Shown piece after piece: positions 1 through 8,103 of a stretch of 38,895 nucleotides of DNA (the first letter of the stretch is position 1; each line of letters opens with the position of its first letter). A model generated the notes under the pieces. That model saw only the letters and a program-made list of their open reading frames with translations. It was not told the DNA's origin and did not search any database. The stretch is from Stutzerimonas azotifigens DSM 17556 (GTDB lineage Bacteria; Pseudomonadota; Gammaproteobacteria; Pseudomonadales; Pseudomonadaceae): contig NZ_KE384407.1 in assembly GCF_000425625.1 (NCBI RefSeq), positions 1 to 38,895 on the forward strand. The letters are read 5' to 3'. Position numbers and translations under genes: made by a program.

Positions 1-344
<344 letters not shown>

Positions 345-435
345 CCGCAGGGGAATACGTCCGGCCCTCTGTGTGGGGTTTCTTAGCTCCCGGCACCCAG
401 CCCTAAGAAAGCTGTTCACACAGAGGTAAAAGGAT

Positions 436-855
436 ATGCCAACTCCCCATCACCCTCGCTTCGAGGGAATGCGTCTTTCCGTTCACCATGAACCTGACGG
501 TCGGCTCTGGTTCGACGGCAATGAAGTCGCCTGCCTGCTGGACTATTCCGATGGCGCACTTGCCATTCACCAATACTGCCGCGTGGAAGGCCTGAGCTTC
601 GGCGAAGGCGATCAACCCAAGCCCCGACTGGACCTGGAAAACGTCTATCGCCTGGCCTTCGCCAGCCGCTCCGCCTACGCGCCGCGCTTTACCACCTGGC
701 TCACCCACCGCCTCCTGCCCCAGCTCTGCAACCCCAAAACGAGCTGTGTGCACCTCTTCGGCCGCCAGCTGCAGATCCTGGACTGGCAGGATGATTGGTG
801 GATACGCATGCGGGACGTGGTCGAGGCCTTCGACGTGGGGCAGGCGGTGAGGTAA
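436..855 (+). CDS. BRO-N domain protein (phage antirepressor-like)
   Basis: A 139-residue protein. The pattern LWFDGNEVACLLDYSDGALAIHQYC followed by a variable middle and a C-terminal WWIRMRDVVEAFD fits the BRO-N fold found in phage antirepressors and in many stand-alone Pseudomonas chromosomal proteins, where function is unknown but DNA binding is assumed. The start is supported by GAGGT about nine bases upstream. It sits between an IS3 fragment and a RAYT remnant. The last 242 bases (665-906), including the downstream REP hairpin, recur in altered form at 3681-3905. No catalytic residues are expected. The domain call is by eye; a role as phage remnant versus resident gene is open. Confidence 0.65.
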   Translation: MPTPHHPRFEGMRLSVHHEPDGRLWFDGNEVACLLDYSDGALAIHQYCRVEGLSFGEGDQPKPRLDLENVYRLAFASRSAYAPRFTTWLTHRLLPQLCNPKTSCVHLFGRQLQILDWQDDWWIRMRDVVEAFDVGQAVR

Positions 856-875
856 CCGGGCGGCGCGTGGAGCGT

Positions 876-906
876 GTGGATAAGGCTGCGCCGTTTTCCA
901 CCCTGC
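876..906 (+). repeat. REP family A hairpin
   Basis: GTGGATAAGGC then GCGCCGTTTTCCACCC forms an imperfect stem-loop. It is the same repeat as at 3875, 7920, 13778, 13866, 14051, 14141, 17342 and 17389. Confidence 0.7.
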
Positions 907-948
907 CGGCAATGCCGATGTGTTGGCGGAACGAGCGGGTGCGGTGAT

Positions 949-978
949 GTAGGGTGGACAACGCTCTGCTTGTCCACC
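949..978 (+). repeat. REP-like hairpin upstream of the RAYT remnant
   Basis: GTAGGGTGGACAACGC then TCTGCTTGTCCACC folds into a stem of about ten base pairs. It is a variant of the family A repeat and lies 43 bases before the RAYT start, which is the usual position of REPs next to their transposase. Confidence 0.7.
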
Positions 979-1021
979 GTGACACGCTCGCCGCCAACAC
1001 GCTGCTCAAGGATGAGCTGCC

Positions 1022-1135
1022 ATGTCCCGCTACCGCCGCGCCCGTGTACCGGGCGCGACTTATTTCTTCACGGTCAACCTGCGCGACCGCCAGAGCGATC
1101 TGCTCGTCCGACATCAAGTACCAAGCGATCGGTAG
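1022..1135 (+). pseudogene. Truncated REP-associated tyrosine transposase (RAYT, TnpA_REP)
   Basis: The reading frame starts MSRYRRARVPGATYFFTVNL and continues RDRQSDLLVRHQ, the characteristic N-terminus of the TnpA_REP/RAYT family (Y1 transposase superfamily that moves REP sequences). Only 37 codons remain before a TAG. The HxH metal site and catalytic tyrosine of an intact protein of about 150 to 230 residues are absent. Homology appears to stop near LLVRH, so the 3' part was lost or replaced by the following AT-richer DNA. It cannot be active; REP copies in this window would need another RAYT elsewhere in the genome. Confidence 0.8.
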
Positions 1136-1244
1136 GACTCTCTCTTTGCGTAGAGAGACCATGGGATGGCCCTTGTGGCCGGCCATCGAAGCGATGGAGC
1201 AAAAATGAACAATGTGCGCACCGCCTGCTGAACAGAAATGGAGG

Positions 1245-1907
1245 CTACCGTTGCGACCGAGGCTCTAGGACATACGAGAACCCTTGGTCCTGCGGGAAGT
1301 AATTAACGCCCATAGTCAAAGGGTTTAAGGCTGCACAGTTTCTTGCTCCGCATGCGAGCAAAACATGTCCAATATCCCAACCAGGGATCATCACCATGAC
1401 ACGATCAGTAGGCTCACCTCTCTCAATCATCGATAAGAGCTCTAGCGCCTGCCGTTTCCCGTCCTTCTCCATCGCCGCCAAAAAAAACAAGAGAATAAGA
1501 AGCATCACTAGAAAACCAGCAAGCCTGATTGCCAAACCTTTCGCCTTCTTTTCTGCCAGAGAATCCTTCCTCTTTCCGAAGCATCTTTTCTTTAATCTTG
1601 CAATCTTCCTCTTACGCACAAAAGAAGCGCGCGCATAATCCACATATGCCGGAAGTACAACATAAGCATACAAAAACACGAGACAACAGCCTACTAGTGC
1701 AAAAATAAAAACAGGCACGTAAGAAATAATAAGTCCGCTATACAACACTGCCGCCGACTCTACTCCGAGAACATCAGAATCCAAGCTAAGTGTCAAAAAA
1801 TATCCATGTCTTTTTGCGGTACCTGCACAGAACAAAAGACCCGTTAGAAGCGCCAAACATAATGCACCATCAAAAACCTTCCTAAACACACCAAGCCCCT
1901 CTATCAT
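1245..1907 (-). CDS. Hypothetical membrane protein on AT-rich DNA
   Basis: I do not recognise this 220-residue protein. Three hydrophobic segments are visible: near residues 10-28, a long one around 55-80 (LYSGLIISYVPVFIFALVGC), and one around 130-147 (LAGFLVMLLILLFFLAAM). A very basic loop (RKRKIARLKKRCFGKRK) lies between the last two, followed by a soluble C-terminal tail of about 75 residues. The ATG at 1907 is preferred over the TTG at 1916 because an AGGA lies about ten bases before it. The coding strand is clearly richer in A/T than every neighbour, with frequent AAA, TTT and ATA codons, which points to recent acquisition. It is flanked by the broken RAYT gene. Immunity or stress functions are possible but nothing in the sequence shows one. 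Confidence 0.6.
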   Translation of the reverse strand: MIEGLGVFRKVFDGALCLALLTGLLFCAGTAKRHGYFLTLSLDSDVLGVESAAVLYSGLIISYVPVFIFALVGCCLVFLYAYVVLPAYVDYARASFVRKRKIARLKKRCFGKRKDSLAEKKAKGLAIRLAGFLVMLLILLFFLAAMEKDGKRQALELLSMIERGEPTDRVMVMIPGWDIGHVLLACGARNCAALNPLTMGVNYFPQDQGFSYVLEPRSQR

Positions 1908-1981
1908 TGCAACCAATTCCTACATGCTCAGCTACAAACTCTTAGTTTCCTAGCAAGACTTGATTAATAGCTGGATACGCG

Positions 1982-2887
1982 TCACCTCGTCGCCTTACAC
2001 AACCCTCCCGGCACCGCCATCACCCACTCCCTCACCGCCCGCACCGTCGGATTATCCCGACGGCTCTCCGGATACACGAGGTGAAACGGCTTGCCTTCCA
2101 TCTCCGGCCCGAACGGCTGCACCAGCCGCCCTTCCCTCAGCTCGTCCTCGATCAGCTGACGGCTCATCAGGGCGACGCCCTGTGCGCCGATGGCGGCTGA
2201 GATGGCGTGGGTTTCGTCGGAGAAGACCAGCCCGGCGCTGACGTCCAGCCCCGGCACGTTGGCCTGTTTCTGCCACGCCGCCCAATGGATCGGGGCGGAG
2301 GCCGCACCCTGCGGGCGGAAGTGAATCAGGGGGTGCTTGGGTAGCTCGGCTACATCGTGCAAGCCCAGGTGCGGGCTGCAGGCCGGGACGAAGGTGTTAT
2401 CGAACAGCTTCTCCGCCACCAGGCCCGGCCAGCGGCCGTCGCCGTAGCGGATCGCCATGTCGGCCGTGACGCCGTCCAGCGAAACCGGCTCGTGCGAGGT
2501 GTGGAAGCGCAGATCGATGGCCGGATGGGACTCCCGCAGCATGCAGACCCAGGGCACCAGCCAGCGCACCGCCACGGCCGGCGTGGTGCTGAGGGTGATC
2601 GCCTGGCGACAGGGCGCCGTGCTCAGGCGTTCGACCGTTGTGGCGATGCTGTCGAAGGCCGTTTCCAGTACCTGTTGTAGTTCGCGCCCCTTGGCGGTCA
2701 GCTCGAGCTTGCGCGGTTTGCGCAGGAAGAGCGCAACGCCGAGCGATTCCTCCAGCGAACGAATCTGGTGGCTGATGGCCGTGGCGGTGACGGCCAACTC
2801 GTCCGCCGCCTGCTTGGCGCTCTCATGGCGGGCGGCCGCTTCGAAGGCCCGCAATGCGGAAAGCGAGGGTAGGCGTCGATGCGCCAT
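1982..2887 (-). CDS. LysR-family transcriptional regulator (GcvA-like)
   Basis: The 301-residue protein begins MAHRRLPSLSALRAFEAAAR, then a winged helix-turn-helix (AADELAVTATAISHQIRSLE) typical of the GcvA/AmpR branch of LysR regulators, followed by a substrate-binding domain from about residue 90 (ITLSTTPAVAVRWLVPW). An upstream in-frame start at 2920 exists, but homologues normally begin just before the PSLSALRAFEA motif, so I use 2887. It is divergent from the azoreductase-like pseudogene at 3007, the classic arrangement in which the LysR protein controls its neighbour. The effector is unknown. Family assignment is firm; the target is inferred from position. Confidence 0.88.
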   Translation of the reverse strand: MAHRRLPSLSALRAFEAAARHESAKQAADELAVTATAISHQIRSLEESLGVALFLRKPRKLELTAKGRELQQVLETAFDSIATTVERLSTAPCRQAITLSTTPAVAVRWLVPWVCMLRESHPAIDLRFHTSHEPVSLDGVTADMAIRYGDGRWPGLVAEKLFDNTFVPACSPHLGLHDVAELPKHPLIHFRPQGAASAPIHWAAWQKQANVPGLDVSAGLVFSDETHAISAAIGAQGVALMSRQLIEDELREGRLVQPFGPEMEGKPFHLVYPESRRDNPTVRAVREWVMAVPGGLCKATR

Positions 2888-2900
2888 GGCTGAGTTTTCC

Positions 2901-2980
2901 TCATCTGTATAAGGAAGCAATCGTCGTTTGTCGCCTGTAGAGCCTAACCCTAGGCTGACTCTGTCGCGAATTACAGATGA
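2901..2980. promoter_or_regulatory. Possible LysR operator region with inverted repeats
   Basis: Between the divergent LysR and azoreductase starts, TCATCTGTA (2901-2909) and its exact reverse complement TACAGATGA (2972-2980) flank a central palindrome AGCCTA-accc-TAGGCT (2941-2956). Paired distant half-sites suit a LysR tetramer that bends DNA. No experimental motif is matched. Confidence 0.35.
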
Positions 2981-3006
2981 ATTCTTTCACAGAGCGGAGA
3001 TTCGAC

Positions 3007-3854
3007 ATGACGCACCTTTTACACCTCGATGCCAGCGCCCGCCCCGGCCTCGCCGGCCAGGATGCGCACGGTTCCCACAGCCGCCATCTCACGCAGCGCT
3101 TCGTCACCAGTGGCTGTCCAGCCACCCTGAGGACAACGTCAACTACCGGGACATTGGTCAGAACCCGCCCTCGTTCATCAATCATGACTGGATTGCCTCG
3201 GCCTTCACGCCGGAGGAACGCCGCGCACCCTGGATGAGGGACGCGCTGGCAGAAAGCGATCTACTGGTCGACGAACTGGTTGCCGCGGATGTTCTGGTCA
3301 TCGGGACGCCCCTTTACAACTTCGGAATGCCCGCGGCGCTCAAGGCATGGATCGACCAGGTGGTGCGCCTGGGCCGGACGGTCGGCCTCGACGAGAGCAA
3401 CCCGACCGATCCCTACGTCCCTCTGCTGGCGGACCGGCCACGGCATGCAGTCATCCTCACCGCCCGGGGCGGCATCGGTTTTGGCCCGGGCGAAGCGATG
3501 GCTCACATGAACCATCTGGAGCCGAACCTGGTTACGGCGCTTGGTTTCATCGGGATCACGTGCATTCACCAGATCGCCGTCGAGGGTCAAGAGATCGGTG
3601 GCGAGCTGCTAACCGCCTCGGTGGTCCGGGCGCAGCGTGAGGTCGATGCACTGGTCACCGAGCTTCAGGCAGCGCTTGCGGCCGCTTCGCCTACGCGCCG
3701 CGCTTTACCGCCTGGCTCACCCACCGCCTCCTGCCCCAGCTCTGCAATCCCAAAACGAGCTGCGTACACCTCTTCAACGGACAGGCAGGATGATTGGTGG
3801 ATACGCATGCGGGACGTGGTCGAGGCCTTCGATATGGGGCGGGCGGTGAGGTAA
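3007..3854 (+). pseudogene. Frameshifted FMN-dependent NADH-azoreductase-like gene fused to a BRO-N remnant
   Basis: From ATG 3007 the frame gives MTHLLHLDASARPGLAGQDA...HLTQRFVT, the start of an AzoR/NAD(P)H dehydrogenase flavodoxin-fold protein. Continuity then passes to another frame around 3098-3118, as if one base had been lost, and runs on as WLSSHPEDNVNYRDIG through the FMN-site motif PLYNFGMPAALKAWIDQVVR and the loop ARGGIGFG to about 3680, close to the usual length of 200 or so residues. After 3680 the frame enters DNA copied from the BRO-N gene and ends DDWWIRMRDVVEAFDMGRAVR. The enzyme would reduce quinones or azo compounds with NAD(P)H. A single-base sequencing error cannot be excluded for the frameshift, but the foreign 3' tail is real sequence. 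Confidence 0.7.
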
Positions 3855-3905
3855 CCGAGCGGCGCGTGGTGCGCGTGGAAAAGGCTGCGCCGTTTTCCAC
3901 CCTAC
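3681..3905 (+). repeat. Partial second copy of the BRO-N 3' end plus REP hairpin
   Basis: This stretch matches 665-906 closely, including the shared stop codon and the family A hairpin at 3875-3905. It has a net 17-base deletion just after CACCTCTTC, which breaks the BRO-N frame. The shared block begins within GCCGCT on both sides. Confidence 0.85.
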
Positions 3906-4030
3906 GGTGCTGACGAGCTCAAGGTGAGATCGACGTACGGCGGCGCCCTTCCAGACACCTTTGCCCCGCTCTCTTTACGCCGCCCCGGAGCCTGGACCAC
4001 GGCCCGTATGCACTGCGAACCGATTCATTG

Positions 4031-4097
4031 GGTGGGCCGGGCGGCGTTCCGCTTCAGCCCACCATCGGACCAAATGGTGGGCTGAAGCCCACCCTAC
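4031..4097. repeat. Paired REP-like inverted repeats
   Basis: Two GGTGGGC...GCCCACC units sit back to back; the second reads GGTGGGCTGAAGCCCACC, a near-perfect short hairpin ending in the CCTAC seen in family A repeats. Nothing coding is seen from 3906 to 4192. Confidence 0.6.
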
Positions 4098-4192
4098 AAT
4101 GCTGCGAGCCGCCTTCTCCTGCAGCGCCGCCTGCTCTCGGCCGAAGCCCCTATCAGTTGGCGCCTGCGTCGCCGCGAGGGCGGTCGTGGATC

Positions 4193-5707
4193 TCAATCCA
4201 CCGGGACCGTCCGCGAACTCGCCCAGGCGCGCAGGGCGGCGATCTGTTCGGCCATGACCGTCGACAACGGCCGTGTCTGCCTTATCTCCTCGAGCAGATG
4301 CGCGGTACCGACGCGCGTGCTGTCGGCCTGCGCCGCGTAGCGGGCGGCGACCACCGCCTGCTCCAGCTCCGCGCCGGAAAAGCCCTCGCTCTGTGCCACC
4401 GCGGCGTCCAGATCGAGGCCGGTGCCGTCGATGCCACGCTTGGCCAGGTGGGCGCGCAGGATTTCGCCGCGCGCCGCCGGGGTCGGCAGGTCGACGAAGA
4501 AGATCTCGTCCAGCCGTCCCTTGCGCACCAGCTCCGGCGGCAGCGCCTCGATACGGTTGGCGGTGGCGACCACGAACACCCGGCTCTTGCGCTCGGCCAT
4601 CCAGGTCAGCAGCGTGCCGAGGATGCGCTGCGAGGTGCCGTTGTCGCTGTCGCCGGTGGACACGCCCTTCTCTATTTCGTCGATCCAGAGCACGCAGGGC
4701 GCGATGACGTCGGCTGCCTTCAGCACCTCGCGCACGTTCCGTTCCGACTCACCGATGTACTTGTTGTAGAGCGCGCCCAGGTCGAGGCGCAGCAGCGGCA
4801 CCTGCCAGGCCCCGGCGATCGCCTTGGCGGCCAGGCTCTTGCCGCTGCCCTGCACGCCGGCCAGGAGGATGCCCTTGGGCACGTCCATCACCGAGCCCTG
4901 GATGTCGAGAAACGGCAGCCGGCGCTTCTCCAGCCAGGCCTTGAGCCGGCCGAAGCCGCCCACTTCGCCGAAGGACGCGGTGTCGTATTCGAACGAGAGC
5001 GCCCCGCTCTGCCCGACCAGCTCGTACTTGGCCTCCATCACCCCGGGCAGGTCGCTACGGGTGATGGCGCCGTCGTTGTAGATGGCGTTGCGGATCAGCC
5101 GGGTGGCGTCGGTCACCGTCAGGCCGACCAGGTTCTGCGCCAGCAGTTCGACTGCCTGCGCGTCGGCGCGCACCCGGCCGTTGCCGTTGCGCGCCCGCCA
5201 CAGGCTCGCTTCCTGGTCGATCATCTCACGGATGCGCTTGCGGTCCGGCAGGGCCAGCTCGAAGCGCGCGCAGTAGCGGCGGATCTCGTCCGGCAGCTCG
5301 ACGGCATGGCTGAGCAATACCAGGCGGTTGCCCTTGAGGTAGAAGTCGAGGGCGATTTCCTTGGTCGCCCGGACGATCGCCGGGTTGTCCAGGTACGGAT
5401 GGAAATCCAGCAGCACCACCAGGCTGTTCTTCAACGTGCGGTTGACGTGCGCCAGCATCTGGGCCGGGTCGAGCGTATCGTCGCTGGCCGGAGCGTCGCG
5501 CAGCTGCAGGTTCTCCACCTGCAGCGAGCCCTTGCCGCCCAACTGGCCCTTGAGCCCCTGCGCCACCGTCCAGGTGTAGAACGCGGTGCCGCGCTCGAGC
5601 AGGATGCCGCGCAACAGGTCGAGCGCGCGCTGCTCCTCGTGCGTCTCGATGACGAGGATGGGAAAGTGCGAGCCGACGAGGATTTCCAGGTTGCGCCGTT
5701 CGATCAT
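4193..5707 (-). CDS. AAA-family ATPase, Ycf46-like
   Basis: A 504-residue protein. The N-terminal half (residues 1-250, starting MIERRNLEILVGSHFPILVI) resembles the inactive RecA-like region of Ycf46-type ATPases. The C-terminal half is a canonical AAA module with Walker A GVQGSGKS near residues 284-291, pore-loop region YNKYIGESE, Walker B LWIDEIEKG near 338-346, sensor VVATANRIEALPPELVRKGRLDE with arginine finger, and a helical lid. ATG 5707 has GGAGGGG at good spacing upstream; the longer frame to 5773 lacks this. Ycf46 homologues in cyanobacteria are linked to CO2 and photosynthesis regulation, but in pseudomonads the role is unknown. It stands alone, flanked by repeats on both sides. Confidence 0.85.
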   Translation of the reverse strand: MIERRNLEILVGSHFPILVIETHEEQRALDLLRGILLERGTAFYTWTVAQGLKGQLGGKGSLQVENLQLRDAPASDDTLDPAQMLAHVNRTLKNSLVVLLDFHPYLDNPAIVRATKEIALDFYLKGNRLVLLSHAVELPDEIRRYCARFELALPDRKRIREMIDQEASLWRARNGNGRVRADAQAVELLAQNLVGLTVTDATRLIRNAIYNDGAITRSDLPGVMEAKYELVGQSGALSFEYDTASFGEVGGFGRLKAWLEKRRLPFLDIQGSVMDVPKGILLAGVQGSGKSLAAKAIAGAWQVPLLRLDLGALYNKYIGESERNVREVLKAADVIAPCVLWIDEIEKGVSTGDSDNGTSQRILGTLLTWMAERKSRVFVVATANRIEALPPELVRKGRLDEIFFVDLPTPAARGEILRAHLAKRGIDGTGLDLDAAVAQSEGFSGAELEQAVVAARYAAQADSTRVGTAHLLEEIRQTRPLSTVMAEQIAALRAWASSRTVPVD

Positions 5708-5828
5708 GGGCGGTCCCCTCCGTGGGTGGCAGACGTTGTGCGGCATTTGATCCGCCGCGCGCGGCCGGCGCAAGGGCTTCCTTCGCGGTCGTTAGGCCGG
5801 CGCCATGTAGAATGCGCCGCGCCTTTTT

Positions 5829-6249
5829 CCCTTCTCCCCGCGGGAGAAGGTGGCCCGCAGGGCCGGATGAGGGACGCGTTGCACGCAAGCCCTCACCCCG
5901 GCCCTCTCCCGGAGGGAGAGGGGGATGGTATGGCGTTTGCCCGCGGCTTGGTGCATGCCGGTTCGCGGTCGAGACCACAGGGTTCGTGCTACCTCGGCAC
6001 ACCGCAGATTGCAGGGTGCGCCGTGGGCTCCATGCCCTGGTCGCAGGCAGAGCCTGCTCCTACGGAGTGTTCGTCGAAGCGGCAGGCTGCGCCACGTCTC
6101 GCCCTTCTCCCCGCGGGAGAAGGTGGCCCGCAGGGCCGGATGAGGGACGCGTGGCACGCAAGCCCTCACCCCGGCCCTCTCCCGGAGGGAGAGGGGGATA
6201 GTATGGCGTTTGCCCGCGGCCTGGTGCAGGCCGGTCCGCGGTCGACACC
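5829..6249. repeat. Two 148-bp direct repeats (family C) around a family D hairpin
   Basis: Copies at 5829-5976 and 6102-6249 have the same length and differ at only a few bases. Each contains the hairpins CTTCTCCC-cgc-GGGAGAAG and CCCTCTCCC-gga-GGGAGAGGG. The 125-base spacer includes GTCGCAGGCAGAGCCTGCTCC (family D). No gene is seen from 5708 to 6282, and frames through here are repeat translations. Confidence 0.85.
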
Positions 6250-6282
6250 GTTCCCACAACAGGGTTTGTGCGACCCCGACAG

Positions 6283-7068
6283 TCAGTTCGCCGCGAACAC
6301 TTCGTCGAGCAGGTCGTTCATCGCGGCGAAGGCGCGGCGGGCGACGGTCGGGTTGTATTCGTTGCGCCCCGGCACGTTGGCGTAGGGATCGGTGAACGAG
6401 TGCACGGCGCCGCCGTAGCCGACGAACTGCCAGTCGACATCTTCGGCGCCCTGCATCTCGACGATGAAGGCGTCGACCTGCTCCTTCGGCACCGACGGGT
6501 CGTCCGCGCCGTGCAGCACCAGCACCGGCGCCTTGATGGCCTTGGCGTCGTCCGGGTTCGGCGTGTCCAGGTTGCCGTGGAAGGAGACGAACGCCTTCAG
6601 GTCGGCGCCCGAGCGCGCCAGTTCCAGCACCGAGCCGCCGCCGAAGCAGAAGCCGATCGCCGCCAGCCGATCTTCGTCGAGCACCTCGCCGGCCTGCTCC
6701 CTGAACACATCGACCGCCGCCTGCGCGCGCTTGCGCATCAGCGGGCGGTCGCCGCGTACGGCGGAGGCGGCAGCCTTCGCTTCGTTCGCATCGGCCGGAC
6801 GGGTGGCCTTGCCGTACATGTCGGCGACGAACACCACGTACTTCTGCCCGGCCGCGCGCGCCGCCTTTTCCGCCGCGCGATCGGTGACGCCCAGCCAGTT
6901 CGGCACCATCACCAGGCCCGGACGCGGCCCGCTCACGCTGTCGTCGTAGACCAGCGCGCCCTCGAAGGGCTCACCGTCGATCTCGTAGCCGACCGGCTGG
7001 ACCACCACCGCGGCCTGCGCCGCCCCGATCATCGACACCGCCATCACCGCTGCAGCCAGTTGCCTCAT
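6283..7068 (-). CDS. Exported dienelactone hydrolase family protein
   Basis: The 261-residue protein opens with a signal peptide, MRQLAAAVMAVSMIGAAQAA, with likely cleavage after AQA, so it should act in the periplasm. The mature part is an alpha/beta hydrolase of the dienelactone hydrolase family: nucleophile loop GFCFGGGSVLELA with a cysteine, acid HGADDPSVP, and histidine in AVHSFTDP. Cysteine nucleophile, Asp and His match the family triad. Family members hydrolyse lactones or esters; the physiological substrate is not evident. It has no operon partner: the pseudouridine synthase gene is about 100 bases upstream on the same strand. Confidence 0.88.
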   Translation of the reverse strand: MRQLAAAVMAVSMIGAAQAAVVVQPVGYEIDGEPFEGALVYDDSVSGPRPGLVMVPNWLGVTDRAAEKAARAAGQKYVVFVADMYGKATRPADANEAKAAASAVRGDRPLMRKRAQAAVDVFREQAGEVLDEDRLAAIGFCFGGGSVLELARSGADLKAFVSFHGNLDTPNPDDAKAIKAPVLVLHGADDPSVPKEQVDAFIVEMQGAEDVDWQFVGYGGAVHSFTDPYANVPGRNEYNPTVARRAFAAMNDLLDEVFAAN

Positions 7069-7169
7069 TGCCGTCTCCCTCGGTCTGAACTAACCCAGTG
7101 CACAACAGTAGAAGAAAATCGACGGATCGCGCCCCGCAGGTTGCAACGCGGTGTGACCGGCCACGAAGG

Positions 7170-7886
7170 CTAGAAGCGCTCGCCGGGGCCGAGGTAGCGC
7201 CATTGCCCGACCGGCAGCTTGCCCATCGGCACACCGCCGACGCGCAGCCGCTTCAGCGCCTCGACGCGCAGGCCGATGCTGGCGCACAACGCCTCGACCA
7301 GGCCCGGCGCCGGATTCTTCAACGGCAGGCGCAGGCGGCTCTCGCTCTGCCAGCTGGCCTTGCACGGCGGCAGCGTGCGGCCCTTGTGGACATGTCCGCG
7401 CCTGAGCCGCTCGAGGCCGTCGGGCATCGGCTGTCCGCTGACCTCGACGAGGTACTCCTGCTCCAGCTTGCCGGCATCGGCCTTCAGCTTGCGCTGCGTG
7501 CGCCAGTCCTGCGTGAAGATCGCCAGGCCGCTGGCGCCCCGTTGCAGCGGCAGCTCGGCCGTCAGGCGGGCGAAATGGCCGCGCAACAGGCGCTGCCCGC
7601 TCGGGTCCTCGGCCCAGCGCGTCTCCGGTCGTAGCAATTCGCGCAGCGCCTCGGGGTCTGTTCGGGCGCCGGCCGGCAGGTTCAGCAGCAGGGTGATCGG
7701 CGCCAGCGGCTCGGCGACCGCGCCCGGCAGCAGCTCGACGCGCTGGTCGGCGACCTTGAACTGCGGGACGTCGACCACCTCGCCGTCCACGGTGACCCAG
7801 CCACCTTCGATATAGAGCTCCGCCTCCCGGCGCGAACAGCCGGTGAGTTCGATCAGGCGTCTGGAAAGGCGTATGGCTTCGGACAT
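7170..7886 (-). CDS. RluF-like S4/pseudouridine synthase homologue lacking the usual catalytic Asp
   Basis: A 238-residue protein. Residues 1-60 (SEAIRLSRRLIELTGCSRRE) form an S4 RNA-binding domain, followed by an RsuA/RluF-type pseudouridine synthase fold. The family's catalytic segment is normally GRLDxxTSGLLLLTND; here it reads LPLQRGASGLAIFTQD, so position 115 is Gln where Asp is expected. The closing part (IGLRVEALKRLRVGGVPMGKLPVGQWRYL) is typical of the family. ATG 7886 is preferred to the long frame to 8087 because the S4 domain begins directly after it and the extra part runs over a REP hairpin. From memory some Pseudomonas relatives also lack this Asp, so it may be a subgroup trait, possibly an RNA-binding protein only. 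Confidence 0.8.
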   Translation of the reverse strand: MSEAIRLSRRLIELTGCSRREAELYIEGGWVTVDGEVVDVPQFKVADQRVELLPGAVAEPLAPITLLLNLPAGARTDPEALRELLRPETRWAEDPSGQRLLRGHFARLTAELPLQRGASGLAIFTQDWRTQRKLKADAGKLEQEYLVEVSGQPMPDGLERLRRGHVHKGRTLPPCKASWQSESRLRLPLKNPAPGLVEALCASIGLRVEALKRLRVGGVPMGKLPVGQWRYLGPGERF

Positions 7887-7919
7887 GAGGGGCACCGGCA
7901 AAAGGTCGATTGTAGGGAC

Positions 7920-7950
7920 GTAGGGTGGAAAACGGCGAAGCCTTTTCCAC
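7920..7950 (+). repeat. REP family A hairpin
   Basis: GTAGGGTGGAAAACGGC then GAAGCCTTTTCCAC. It lies between the pseudouridine synthase start and the MITE. The rest of 7951-8103 shows nothing coding. Confidence 0.75.
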
Positions 7951-8103
7951 GCGCTTTCATACGCACGCACAGCGCTGAGGTCCGGCAAACGGCACGATCG
8001 AGCGCAGCATCCTGTAACCGATCCGGCGACCGCACGCATACCCGGCGCGAACCACGCCCGCTCACGAGAGTCCCACGCGGTGAACAAGCCGAGCGGTGCC
8101 TAA

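Noticed and set aside
1136..1208. Frame ending KYQAIGRTLSLRRETMGWPL..., as a gene remnant
   Set aside because: It could be the tail of another broken gene, but it is too short to identify and shows no start of its own.
4028..6385. Open frame of 785 codons on the plus strand
   Set aside because: It lies antisense to the AAA ATPase, with Arg/Ala/Gly/Gln-rich composition and no domains, and then runs into the repeats. It is a high-GC shadow frame.
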